Shown here: one piece after another, positions 1 to 6,859 of the stretch
Layout: each line of letters begins with the position of its first letter
How positions within the stretch are numbered: the first letter of the stretch is position 1
Translations under genes and position numbers: made by a program
Notes under the pieces: generated by a model
What the model was told of the DNA's origin: nothing
The model's database searches: none
The model's input: only the letters and a program-made list of their open reading frames with translations
From: Planctomycetaceae bacterium
GTDB lineage: Bacteria > Planctomycetota > UBA1135 > GCA-002686595
Length of the DNA stretch: 9,281 bases
Direction of reading: 5' to 3'
Assembly (NCBI GenBank): GCA_013360535.1
Contig: JABWBL010000098.1
Location: 1 to 9,281, forward strand

Positions 1-1
1 C

Positions 2-106
2 GGCGGGCTCGCGCGCCGCCTCGTCGTCGCCGCGCTGGCCTCGATCGCCTGTGGCGCGCTCGCGACGTGGGTCCCGGTTTGCTTCCCCGGCATCGGCTGG
101 TTCTAG
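2..106 (+). CDS. C-terminal end of an unidentified hydrophobic (probably membrane) protein, partial
   Basis: Reading from base 2 the frame is open for 34 codons and ends at TAG 104-106. The peptide contains RRLVVAALASIACGALATW followed by a short proline/glycine tail ending in GIGWF. A basic pair followed by about 17 mostly apolar residues resembles a last transmembrane helix, so this is probably the tail of an integral membrane protein whose body lies upstream of the window. It lies on the same strand as the adenylosuccinate lyase gene, whose start is only 7 bases after the stop, so the two may be co-transcribed. The fragment is too short to assign a family, and a chance open frame in GC-rich DNA is not excluded. 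Confidence 0.45.
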   Translation, partial: GGLARRLVVAALASIACGALATWVPVCFPGIGWF

Positions 107-113
107 TACGCGC

Positions 114-1553
114 GTGAACGACCAACGCGACAACTACAAGAGCCCGCTTTCGACCCGCTATTCGAGCGCCGCGATGCGCCAGAACTTCTCCGACCAGAAG
201 AAGTTCGGGACCTGGCGCCAGCTGTGGATCGCGCTCGCCCGCGAGGAGCGCGCGCTCGGGCTCGCGATCACGGCCGAGCAGGTCGCCGAGCTCGAGGCGC
301 ACGCGACCGACATCGATTTCGACGCCGCGGATGCCTACGAGAAGAAGCTGCGCCACGACGTGATGGCGCACGTGCATGCCTACGGCGACGTCGCTCCCAA
401 GGCGCGCGCGATCCTGCACCTGGGCGCCACGAGCTGCTTCGTCACCGACAACACCGAGCTGATCCAGATGCGCGACGGCCTGCGCATCCTGCGTGGCCAG
501 CTCGTGAGCGTGATCGACCAGCTCGCACGCTTCGCCCGCGAGCACCGCGCGCTGCCGACGCTCGGCTTTACGCACTACCAGCCCGCGCAGGCGACGACCG
601 TCGGCAAGCGCGCGACCTTGTGGATCCAGGACCTCGTGCAGACGCTCGAGGAGCTCGAACACGAGGAGAAGACGCTGCGTTTCCGCGGCATCAAGGGCGC
701 GACCGGCACGCAGGCCTCGTTCATGGAGCTCTTCGACGGCGACCACGCGAAGGTGCGCGAGCTCGACCGCCGCATCACCGCCGCCTTCGGCTTCGAGCGC
801 ACGTTTGGCGTCACGGGCCAGACCTATCCGCGCCTCGCCGACTTCCGCGTCGCGCAGGTGCTCTCGCAGATCGCGCAGGCCGCGCACAAGTTCGCGACCG
901 ACGTGCGCCTGCTCTCCAACCGCAAGGAACTCGAGGAACCCTTCGAGGACAAGCAGATCGGCTCGTCCGCGATGCCGTGGAAGCGCAACCCGATGCGTTC
1001 GGAGCGCATCTGCGCGCTCGCGCGCTTCGTGATGAGCCTGCTCGACAACTCCGCGCACACCGCCGCCAACCAGTGGTTCGAGCGCACGCTCGACGACTCC
1101 GCCAACCGGCGCCTCGCGACGTCGGAGATGTTCCTCGCGACCGACGCGATCCTGCAGGTCTACCTCAACGTCTCCGCGGGCCTCGTCGTCTATCCCGGCG
1201 TCGTGCGCCGCAACCTCGACGAGGAGCTGCCGTTCCTCGCGAGCGAGCACCTGATGATGGAGGCCGTCAAGGCCGGCGGCGATCGCCAGGAGATTCACGA
1301 GGCGATTCGCGTGCACGCACGCGAGGCGGCGCGCGTCGTGAAGATGGAAGGCGGCAAGAACCCGCTGCGCGACCTGCTCCACGGCGATCCGGCCTTCGCG
1401 AAGGTCGCGCACCGCATCGACAGCCTGCTCGATCCCGCGCGCTACGTCGGCCGCGCGCCGCAGCAGGTCGACGAGTACCTCGCCGAAGAAGTCGAGCCGC
1501 TGCTCGCGCGCCACGCCGCCCTGCTCGGCGCCAAGGGCAAGGTCGAGGTCTGA
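114..1553 (+). CDS. purB: Adenylosuccinate lyase, eukaryote-like type
   Basis: The product is a 479-residue enzyme of the fumarase/aspartase superfamily. It acts twice in cytosolic purine synthesis: it cleaves SAICAR to AICAR plus fumarate, and adenylosuccinate to AMP plus fumarate. The sequence closely tracks animal ADSL by recall: YKSPLSTRY near the N-terminus, KKFGTWRQLW, RHDVMAHVH (His81), HLGATSC, LPTLGFTHYQPAQ (His154, matching the catalytic-acid His159 of the human enzyme), RFRGIKGATGTQASF, the serine-loop signature GSSAMPWKRNPMRSER (about residues 283-298) and QWFERTLDDSANRR. Length matches human ADSL (484). I chose the GTG at 114 because homology begins about eight residues later. 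The frame is open back to a GTG at 51, but that adds 21 serine/arginine-rich residues and overlaps the preceding gene. No Shine-Dalgarno is visible; a CTAGTAC lies just upstream. The active-site set looks intact. Confidence 0.96.
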   Translation: MNDQRDNYKSPLSTRYSSAAMRQNFSDQKKFGTWRQLWIALAREERALGLAITAEQVAELEAHATDIDFDAADAYEKKLRHDVMAHVHAYGDVAPKARAILHLGATSCFVTDNTELIQMRDGLRILRGQLVSVIDQLARFAREHRALPTLGFTHYQPAQATTVGKRATLWIQDLVQTLEELEHEEKTLRFRGIKGATGTQASFMELFDGDHAKVRELDRRITAAFGFERTFGVTGQTYPRLADFRVAQVLSQIAQAAHKFATDVRLLSNRKELEEPFEDKQIGSSAMPWKRNPMRSERICALARFVMSLLDNSAHTAANQWFERTLDDSANRRLATSEMFLATDAILQVYLNVSAGLVVYPGVVRRNLDEELPFLASEHLMMEAVKAGGDRQEIHEAIRVHAREAARVVKMEGGKNPLRDLLHGDPAFAKVAHRIDSLLDPARYVGRAPQQVDEYLAEEVEPLLARHAALLGAKGKVEV

Positions 1554-1557
1554 GCGC

Positions 1558-1578
1558 GCGGCGGAGCGATTCCGCCGC
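1558..1578 (+). terminator. GC-rich hairpin after purB, possible terminator
   Basis: GCGGCGGA (1558-1565) and TCCGCCGC (1571-1578) form a perfect 8-bp stem with a 5-base loop, starting four bases after the purB stop. No T-tract follows, so it is not a classical intrinsic terminator. It could be a weak or Rho-assisted terminator, or a 3'-end stabilising structure. Confidence 0.4.
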
Positions 1579-1583
1579 CTCGG

Positions 1584-1611
1584 TTACGAACTCCGCGTCG
1601 CGGGCTACTCT
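1584..1611 (+). promoter_or_regulatory. Possible promoter of the secreted-protein gene, close enough to give a leaderless mRNA
   Basis: TTACGA (1584-1589) and TACTCT (1606-1611) are separated by 16 bases. Each matches the sigma70-type consensus at only about three of six positions, so the call is weak. If TACTCT is the -10 box, transcription would start about seven bases downstream, at or next to the ATG at 1619. That would give a leaderless message and would fit the missing Shine-Dalgarno. Confidence 0.3.
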
Positions 1612-1618
1612 TGTGGCC

Positions 1619-3577
1619 ATGCGACACCTCCTTTCCCTGGGGCTCGCGCTCGCCCTCTCGCTCGCGGCGCAGGCCCAGTCCGTTTCGATCCGCGTCGTCG
1701 ACGCAGCGACCGGCGCCGCCGTGAAGGGCGCCGACGTGCGTGCGGTCGTCGTGAAGCACGTCGAAGAGCGCCGGCGCGAGCGCATTCCGCTCTCGGAAAT
1801 CGGCGAGTGGGAAGCCGAACGCGAGGCGACGAAGCTGCGCGCGGTGTCCGACGCGTCGGGCGCCGCGACGCTCGACTTCAGCGCGATCGGGGTTCCAGAA
1901 AGCTACGTGCTGTTGAGCGCACGCAGTGGCGAGCAGTGGGGCGGTCGAGTGATCGTGGGCACGGGCGAGGGCGAGGTCGAGCTGCGGCTCGAGCCCGACT
2001 TCTCCTTCGACGTGCACGTCTTCGACGCATCCGGCAAGCCCGCCGCGGGAGTGCCAGTCGCGTATTCGAATGCCCAACCCAAACGCATGCGCGGCCCCAT
2101 GCGCATGTACGCAGCGGTGGTGAACAGCGACGCGTCAGGCGTGGCGCGCTTCCCGCACGCGCAGGTAGTCCTGCGTTCGACGTCGAACACGGGAATGGTC
2201 GTCTTGGCGGCGGTGCCCACGGCGGATTCCGTGGAGCTCGCGTTCGACGCCACGCAGAGGCCGCTGCCGAAGGCCGAGCTCCACTTGCCGCCTTGCGGCA
2301 GCGTGATCCTGCGATTTGACGCGAACGCGGGTCGGCAGGTGCGGTTGCGCAAGGCGATACGCGAGGAGCTCGGCGCCAACTTCTGGCTGTCGGAGTGTCC
2401 ATGGCGTGTCGCGGTGCGTGATGGTGTGGCGCTGTTTCCCTACGTCGAGCCCGGGCTCGAACTTGAGTACCAGGTCGATCGGCCCGACGTGATGGAGCCG
2501 AAGACGGAGCGGATTCTCGGCCCGCTGTTTCCTGGCGAACGGCTTGTCGTGACGCCCAGCGAACGGCCGGAACCGCGCGGCGTGATCGTGCAGCTCGTCG
2601 ACAAGCGGAGTGTGCCCCTGCGCGATCGAGAGCTCTTCATGGACCTCTACTCCCACCTCCGGACGGAGAAGTCGAGCTCGGGCGGCGTTCGCAGCTCCGA
2701 CGAAACGACGGACGCCACCGGCCGCCTCGAGATTCTCCTTCCGGATGAGTCGGCTGGAGTGATCGAGCTGCGACTGCGCATCGACGGCGTGGGCAGTTGG
2801 GTCGGCGTCGTGCCGGCGCTGGCGAACGGCAAGATCCTGAATCTTGGCTCCGTCGTGCTGGCCGCGGTCGACGACGCGGAGCTGCTCGCCGCTTTCGACG
2901 ACGACGGGCTTGAGCGTGAGTTCGAGAGGATCGCGGAGGTCGCCAAGGTCGATAGCGTCGAGAACTGCCGGCTCGAGTGTGTCGCGCTCGAGATGGCGCG
3001 CCGTGGCGGCGAGCGGTGGATCGCGTTCCTGCAGCGACAGCTCGAGCAAGGGCGCAAGGCCGAGGCCGAAAGGCGCTATGCGGAAGTCACGCTGGATGAG
3101 CTCTCGTGGCTGATCGCGCTGCGACGCGCGCAACGTCGGCCGGATCCTTGCCGGCTCGTGATTCACGCGGCGGATCTGGAGCAGGAGAGCTTCGCTCTGC
3201 CCGTCACGTTGCGCGTGGCCTTGCAGAACGTGGATTCGGAGGAGTCTTTCAGCGTGAGCTCCATTGCAACGGATCACATCCTCGCGACGTTCGAGCCCAA
3301 CGAAGCGGGCGTGACCCCCAAGTCTGTTTGGGAGCCGATCTACGGCGGTGGCGCCAGCAGCAGGACTCGACTTCGCCCCGGACAGTCGTCCGCAAGGAGT
3401 TCCGGGCGGGGTTCGTGGCAGCTCGACCTGTCGAGACGCTTCGAGTTGACGGACGGCGACTGGCGGTTGCGCCTGGAGTACGGACCTTCGTTCAACTACC
3501 AGCACCGGACCGCACCGGTCGGCATAAAAATCGCCGCGGAGCCGTTCGTGCTGCGCGTGCGCGAGCCGAAGAAGTAG
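1619..3577 (+). CDS. Secreted multidomain protein with carboxypeptidase-regulatory-like beta domains, function unknown
   Basis: This is a 652-residue protein starting at ATG 1619; the frame is open far upstream but only as a shadow of purB. Residues 1-20 form a signal peptide (MRHLLSLGLALALSLAAQAQ, cleavage probably after AQA). Segments in order: a beta domain about 22-125 opening VSIRVVDAATGAAVKGADV, typical of carboxypeptidase-regulatory-like Ig folds; a second about 128-225 (FDVHVFDASGKPAAGVPV with DASGVARFP); a poorly defined segment about 226-315; a third beta domain about 319-412 (VIVQLVDKRSVPLRDREL, DATGRLEILLP); a charged helical segment about 418-508; and a C-terminal beta domain about 512-648 with LPVTLRVALQNV and DLSRRFELTDGDWRLRLEY. 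No catalytic motif or C-terminal anchor or sorting signal is recognised. It probably works in the periplasm or outside the cell in binding or scaffolding. It faces the sulfatase gene tail to tail. Confidence 0.85.
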   Translation: MRHLLSLGLALALSLAAQAQSVSIRVVDAATGAAVKGADVRAVVVKHVEERRRERIPLSEIGEWEAEREATKLRAVSDASGAATLDFSAIGVPESYVLLSARSGEQWGGRVIVGTGEGEVELRLEPDFSFDVHVFDASGKPAAGVPVAYSNAQPKRMRGPMRMYAAVVNSDASGVARFPHAQVVLRSTSNTGMVVLAAVPTADSVELAFDATQRPLPKAELHLPPCGSVILRFDANAGRQVRLRKAIREELGANFWLSECPWRVAVRDGVALFPYVEPGLELEYQVDRPDVMEPKTERILGPLFPGERLVVTPSERPEPRGVIVQLVDKRSVPLRDRELFMDLYSHLRTEKSSSGGVRSSDETTDATGRLEILLPDESAGVIELRLRIDGVGSWVGVVPALANGKILNLGSVVLAAVDDAELLAAFDDDGLEREFERIAEVAKVDSVENCRLECVALEMARRGGERWIAFLQRQLEQGRKAEAERRYAEVTLDELSWLIALRRAQRRPDPCRLVIHAADLEQESFALPVTLRVALQNVDSEESFSVSSIATDHILATFEPNEAGVTPKSVWEPIYGGGASSRTRLRPGQSSARSSGRGSWQLDLSRRFELTDGDWRLRLEYGPSFNYQHRTAPVGIKIAAEPFVLRVREPKK

Positions 3578-3580
3578 CGC

Positions 3581-5131
3581 TCAGCGCGCGAGCGACGGGT
3601 AGCGCGAGTCGAGCTCGGTGCGCAGGCGCAGAAGAGCCTTCGAGGCGTCGCTGTCGGCGGCGAGCGGCGTGAGCAGCAGGTCGTGGGCTTCGAACCAGTC
3701 CGGGGAGTGGTCTGGGCCGCCGTGCGCGAGGTCGAAGAGCTGCTCGCGAACTTCCGGCGTCGTTCCGGCGCTCACGGTCTCGCGGATGAGCTTGAAGCGT
3801 CCATCGGTGACAGCCTGGTTGTGGCGGCGCGCGCGGAAGTTCGGGGGCGGCGCACCGGTCGCGGGATCCGGCGTGAAGTTCGGGAAGAAGCTTTCGGTGT
3901 AGTGGAGTTCGCGCACTTGCGTCGCGCGGCCCTCGAACAGCGGCACGAGCGAACGTGAGTCGCGCGCGGTGTTGGGCGGCAGTTTCGCTCCTGCGAGCTC
4001 GACTGCGGTCGCGTAGACATCCTCGAAGCCGACGAGCGCGTCGCTCGCGCGCCCGACGAGCTTCGGCGCGAGCCGCGGCGAGCGCACGACGAATGGAACG
4101 CGACAGCCTTCCTCGTGCAACGTTCCCTTCGAATGCGCCGGATCGAAAGGCGGCAGGACGCCGCGGGACTCCGTGCCGTTGTCTCCGACGAGCACGACCG
4201 TCGTGTCGCTGAGGTCGAGCACGGCGAGCAGCGTTCCCACCTGGCGATCGAGCTCGCTCACGACGGCGCGCAGGCGCGCGGGATGGCCCTCGGGCTTGTC
4301 GGTCGCACCCGGCACGTCGTGCACCGGCGCGTGCGCGGCGTTGTAGGCGACGTAGAGGAAGTACGGCTCGGGCAACGAACGCACGAGCGCGAGCGCATCG
4401 GCCGTCGTGTCGCTCGTCGGATAGTTCTCCGCGGGCGGCACGCGCTTGGGCTCCTGCTTCAGCGTGCCATCGCGCGCGATCGTCGTCTTGAGCCAGTTCG
4501 CGTACCCCGCATTGCGCTTCGTGTCCGGCGGCGCCTGCAGGTTGAAGAGCGAGCCGGAGTAAGTCTCGAACCACGTGCCGACCGGTTGCCCGAGCGGATG
4601 CGCCGGAAATTCCGCGAGCTGCGCGACGTCCGCGAGGTGCCACTTGCCGACCGCGGCGCATGCGTACGGTCGCGGCGTGGCGTGCAGCGCCTGCGGCAAG
4701 ATCGGAAGCGCGAGCGAGAGCCCGGCGTTGCCCGCGCTCGCTTCGCTGTCGTCGCCCGCGTCCTTCACGACCGAACCCATGCCGTTCGAGCGCGCGTGCA
4801 GGCCCGTGAGCAGGCGCGCGCGGCTCGGGCTGCAAGTCGGCACGGTCCACGCGTGCGTGAAGAGCAGTCCCTCGCGCGCGAACGCGTCGATCGCCGGGGT
4901 CGCGGCCGGAGTTCCGGGCGCGCGGCCACGCTCGCGAAAAAGGACTTCGTAGGCGCCGACGAGATCGACGCCGACGTCGTCGAGCACGATCACGACCACG
5001 TTGTGGGGGGGCGGCGCGACCGGCTCCGGCGTCTGGGCACGGGCGCAGGCGGCGAGCAGCGCGGTGGCGGCGAGGGCGGGCGCGAGGACGGTCGGGCGGA
5101 GCACGGGGCGATTCTGCGGCGCCTCCGGCAC
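3581..5131 (-). CDS. Sulfatase of the formylglycine-dependent (arylsulfatase) family, predicted lipoprotein
   Basis: A 516-residue sulfatase hydrolysing an unidentified sulfate ester. The N-terminus has a hydrophobic stretch ending in the lipobox LLAAC (Cys29), so the protein is probably lipid-anchored in the envelope. The recognised active-site positions are all present: Asp51-Asp52 in VIVLDDVG, the formylglycine site CSPSR (Cys100, Arg104) followed by LLTG, Lys163 and His165 in GKWHL, His267 in AAHAPVH, Asp317-Asn318 in VGDNGT, and Lys335 in SKGTLHEEGCRVPF. The C-terminal part has the usual DGRFKLIRE strand and an EQLFDL turn. The CSPSR form needs formylglycine conversion of the cysteine by a maturing enzyme not seen here. 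The start is ambiguous: GTG 5131 is the first, GTG 5104 (Val10) would give a tighter lipoprotein signal, and neither has a Shine-Dalgarno. Substrate class cannot be told from sequence alone. Confidence 0.93.
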   Translation of the reverse strand: MPEAPQNRPVLRPTVLAPALAATALLAACARAQTPEPVAPPPHNVVVIVLDDVGVDLVGAYEVLFRERGRAPGTPAATPAIDAFAREGLLFTHAWTVPTCSPSRARLLTGLHARSNGMGSVVKDAGDDSEASAGNAGLSLALPILPQALHATPRPYACAAVGKWHLADVAQLAEFPAHPLGQPVGTWFETYSGSLFNLQAPPDTKRNAGYANWLKTTIARDGTLKQEPKRVPPAENYPTSDTTADALALVRSLPEPYFLYVAYNAAHAPVHDVPGATDKPEGHPARLRAVVSELDRQVGTLLAVLDLSDTTVVLVGDNGTESRGVLPPFDPAHSKGTLHEEGCRVPFVVRSPRLAPKLVGRASDALVGFEDVYATAVELAGAKLPPNTARDSRSLVPLFEGRATQVRELHYTESFFPNFTPDPATGAPPPNFRARRHNQAVTDGRFKLIRETVSAGTTPEVREQLFDLAHGGPDHSPDWFEAHDLLLTPLAADSDASKALLRLRTELDSRYPSLAR

Positions 5132-5477
5132 GCTTGCACGGCCCGGTTTGAGACCCGGCGGCCTGCGCGGGCTAGAGACCCCGCGACTTCGTCCGGAAAG
5201 GACTTCCCGACCGCGGGCCCGATCCGTACTTGCCGCGACGCGGGGGCTTCGGCTCCCGCCCCGAAAGCGGCTTGCCCCTTGATTGCACCCATGCAGGTTG
5301 TGTCGATTCTTTCCGAGCCCCGGGCCCGCTCCGGTCCGCTTCGGGAACTTCGTGCAGCGAGTTCGGCCGCCTCACCGGGGGCCGGACTCCCGTCGCGAGG
5401 GAGCCGCAGCCGATGAAGAGCGCCACCCGCCCGCGACGAACCTCCCCGCCGACCGTCCCTAGCCCCCTCCCCGCGCC
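5132..5477. other. Divergent intergenic region between the sulfatase and the TIM-barrel gene
   Basis: The 346 bases between two divergent starts hold no convincing gene. On the plus strand, short frames such as ATG 5291-5416 and ATG 5413-5481 translate to arginine, serine and proline-rich peptides with no recognisable motif. The region should hold promoters for both genes, but I find no strong -35/-10 pair. Short CTAG elements sit at 5172-5175 (sulfatase side) and 5459-5462 (15 bases before the TIM-barrel GTG). A stable UUCG hairpin is listed separately. Confidence 0.6.
5240..5259 (+). promoter_or_regulatory. C(UUCG)G tetraloop hairpin in the divergent intergenic region
   Basis: Bases 5240-5247 (GCGGGGGC) and 5252-5259 (GCTCCCGC) pair over eight positions, one of them G-U, around a TTCG loop closed by C-G. 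This is the exceptionally stable cUUCGg form, and it exists only in plus-strand RNA; the minus strand would give CGAA. A small CCG-AAAG-CGG hairpin (5261-5270) follows. It could cap a terminator-like structure without a T-tract or lie in a long leader of the TIM-barrel gene. Confidence 0.4.
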
Positions 5478-6398
5478 GTGACTGCCCCCGGAATCCCCAA
5501 CGAGTTCGTGCTCTCGACCTCGTGCTTCGGGACGCGCCTGCGAACCATCGAGGACCAGGCGTTCGCCGCCGTCGCGATGGGCTTCCGCAAGCTCGAATTG
5601 GGCTGCGCCGAGACGCCGCCGACGCTCAACGGCTTCGTCGACTCGCAGCGCGAGACGGGCATTCGCGTCACTTCCGTGGTTTCGGGCTGCCTCAAGCCCT
5701 CGAACGAACGGCCCGTGTGCCAGCTGCTGTCGAGCCCAAACGCGGACGAGCGCGAGCAGGCGATGGGCTCGGTGCGTCGCCACCTTCAGCTGGCGCAGAA
5801 GCTGCAGGCGCCCGCGGTCGTGCTGCGCGGCAGCTCGGTCGCCGATCCGAAGCTGCGGCAAGAGGCCGAGGTGCTCAACCTCGAGCTCGCGCGCGACGGC
5901 CTGACCGAGGAGATCGCCGAGAAGGTCCGCGACTTCGTGCTCCGCGTGCAGAAGAAGGGCCAGCGCCAGCTCGAGCACCTCTGCCGCTCGCTGCACCAGC
6001 TCATGTCGGAGTTCCCCGCGAGCAAGCTCGCGATCGAGCCCGGCCTGCAGATCGACGACCTGCTCAACTTCGAAGCCGTCGGCTGGGTGCTCGAGGACCT
6101 CTCCAAGCGAGGACTGGGCTACTGGCACGACGTCGGCCGCATCCACATGCGCGAGAAGGCCGGCCTGCCGGGCCAGGGGCGCTGGCTCGAGTCCTACGCC
6201 GGTCGCATGGTCGGCATCCACCTGCAGGACGCCGCGGACGGTGAGTACCAGATGCCGCCCGGTTCTGGGGAAGTCGACTTCCGTCTGGTGAGCGAATACA
6301 CGCCCTCGACCGCGCTCAAGGTGCTCGAGATCGACCAGCGGCACGGCCGCACCGAGATCCTCGGCGCCGTCCAGTTCCTCGCGGGCAAGGGCTTCTAG
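5478..6398 (+). CDS. Sugar phosphate isomerase/epimerase-like TIM-barrel protein
   Basis: A 306-residue protein of the xylose isomerase-like TIM-barrel superfamily (AP-endonuclease 2 family), whose members use divalent metal to isomerise or epimerise sugars and polyols. Visible barrel features include LSTSCFGTR on strand 1, GFRKLELG on strand 2 (Glu40), KLAIEPG (Glu187), YWHDVGRIHM (His217, Asp218, His223), VGIHLQDA (His248, Asp251), PPGSGEVDF (residues 260-268) and KVLEID (Glu284). These match the usual metal ligands and the GxGxxDF loop, so it is probably catalytically competent; the substrate is unknown. Residues about 124-180 form a long charged helical insert. No signal peptide is seen, so it is probably cytosolic. 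The GTG at 5478 is the first start that leaves the whole barrel intact; there is no Shine-Dalgarno. It stands alone, divergent from the sulfatase and followed by a tRNA gene. Confidence 0.85.
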   Translation: MTAPGIPNEFVLSTSCFGTRLRTIEDQAFAAVAMGFRKLELGCAETPPTLNGFVDSQRETGIRVTSVVSGCLKPSNERPVCQLLSSPNADEREQAMGSVRRHLQLAQKLQAPAVVLRGSSVADPKLRQEAEVLNLELARDGLTEEIAEKVRDFVLRVQKKGQRQLEHLCRSLHQLMSEFPASKLAIEPGLQIDDLLNFEAVGWVLEDLSKRGLGYWHDVGRIHMREKAGLPGQGRWLESYAGRMVGIHLQDAADGEYQMPPGSGEVDFRLVSEYTPSTALKVLEIDQRHGRTEILGAVQFLAGKGF

Positions 6399-6420
6399 GG
6401 ACGGCGGCGCAGCTGGGGGC

Positions 6421-6448
6421 TTGCCAAGCTCCTCGCCGTCGCTATCCT
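6421..6448 (+). promoter_or_regulatory. Predicted sigma70-type promoter for tRNA-Gly
   Basis: TTGCCA (6421-6426, five of six to TTGACA) and TATCCT (6443-6448, four of six to TATAAT) are spaced by 16 bases. This is the best promoter match in the window. Transcription would start near 6455, giving about 40 bases of 5' leader to be removed before the mature tRNA at 6496. Confidence 0.55.
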
Positions 6449-6495
6449 CTCCGCCTCTCGCCGCTTCCCTTGGGGAGCGACGGGGCTGACAACAC

Positions 6496-6570
6496 GCGGG
6501 CGTAGCTCAGTGGTAGAGCGCCACCTTGCCAAGGTGGATGTCGAGGGTTCAAATCCCTTCGCCCGCTCCA
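6496..6570 (+). tRNA. tRNA-Gly (anticodon GCC), CCA encoded
   Basis: A complete 75-base cloverleaf decoding glycine GGC/GGU codons. Acceptor stem GCGGGCG (6496-6502) pairs with CGCCCGC (6560-6566). D stem is GCTC/GAGC around AGTGGTA. Anticodon stem CCACC/GGTGG carries loop TTGCCAA, with anticodon GCC at 6528-6530. The variable loop is five bases. T stem GAGGG/CCCTT (one G-U) carries TTCAAAT. The discriminator is T, as is normal for bacterial tRNA-Gly, and CCA is encoded at 6568-6570. Confidence 0.98.
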
Positions 6571-6588
6571 ACCTGCCTCCCAGGTTGG
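6568..6588 (+). terminator. Hairpin overlapping the tRNA CCA end
   Basis: CCAACCTG (6568-6575) and CAGGTTGG (6581-6588) form a perfect 8-bp stem with a CCTCC loop. The left arm begins with the tRNA's own CCA. No T-tract follows. It may be a terminator-like or 3'-trailer structure on the precursor; the overlap means mature-end folding and trailer folding compete for the three CCA bases. Confidence 0.4.
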
Positions 6589-6859
6589 CCGTGTCGCGCG
6601 TTCGTCCGCGCTCGTTGTCGGCACTTGCGACCCGGCGGGTCGCGCCTCGTGGTGCGCCGTTGCTGCCCCGGGCGTCGTCTGGTGAGCGTGAGCCTCCCGG
6701 CGATCCACGCTGCGGATTTCCGGCTTTCGTTGTCGGCGTTGGCGGACGGATTGAACCGCTCGGGGTGCGTTCCGTTCAAGGGCGCCCCTGACCCCTCCGG
6801 CGGCACGGGCGCGAGGTCGCGCTTCTTTCGCCGGCTCCCGCACTCCACCGTCCCACGCC
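6571..6859. other. Intergenic stretch between tRNA-Gly and the TonB receptor
   Basis: These 289 bases have no supported gene. Open frames on both strands give arginine- and proline-rich or tRNA-antisense translations. Besides the hairpin at the tRNA end there is a second perfect stem, GCGACCC (6627-6633) with GGGTCGC (6637-6643) around a three-base loop and without a T-tract. I find no clear promoter or Shine-Dalgarno for the receptor, and no obvious iron-box palindrome or riboswitch that I can recognise. Confidence 0.5.

Noticed and set aside
51..113. GTG 51 as the purB start
   Set aside because: It adds 21 serine/arginine-rich residues absent from the family and overlaps the preceding open frame.
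224..1618. Upstream extension of the secreted-protein frame through the whole purB region
   Set aside because: It is arginine-rich out-of-frame shadow of purB. The signal peptide at ATG 1619 marks the real start.
2135..3505. 456-residue minus-strand frame opposite the secreted-protein gene
   Set aside because: The translation has no family motif or export signal and mirrors the codon bias of the plus-strand gene.
4115..5416. 433-residue plus-strand frame opposite the sulfatase
   Set aside because: Arginine-rich antisense shadow; the minus strand carries the full sulfatase active site.
5413..5481. 22-codon ATG frame whose stop overlaps the GTG start of the TIM-barrel gene (GTGA), resembling a coupled leader peptide
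   Set aside because: No ribosome-binding site, no regulatory codon run, and a proline/arginine-rich composition expected from random GC-rich DNA.
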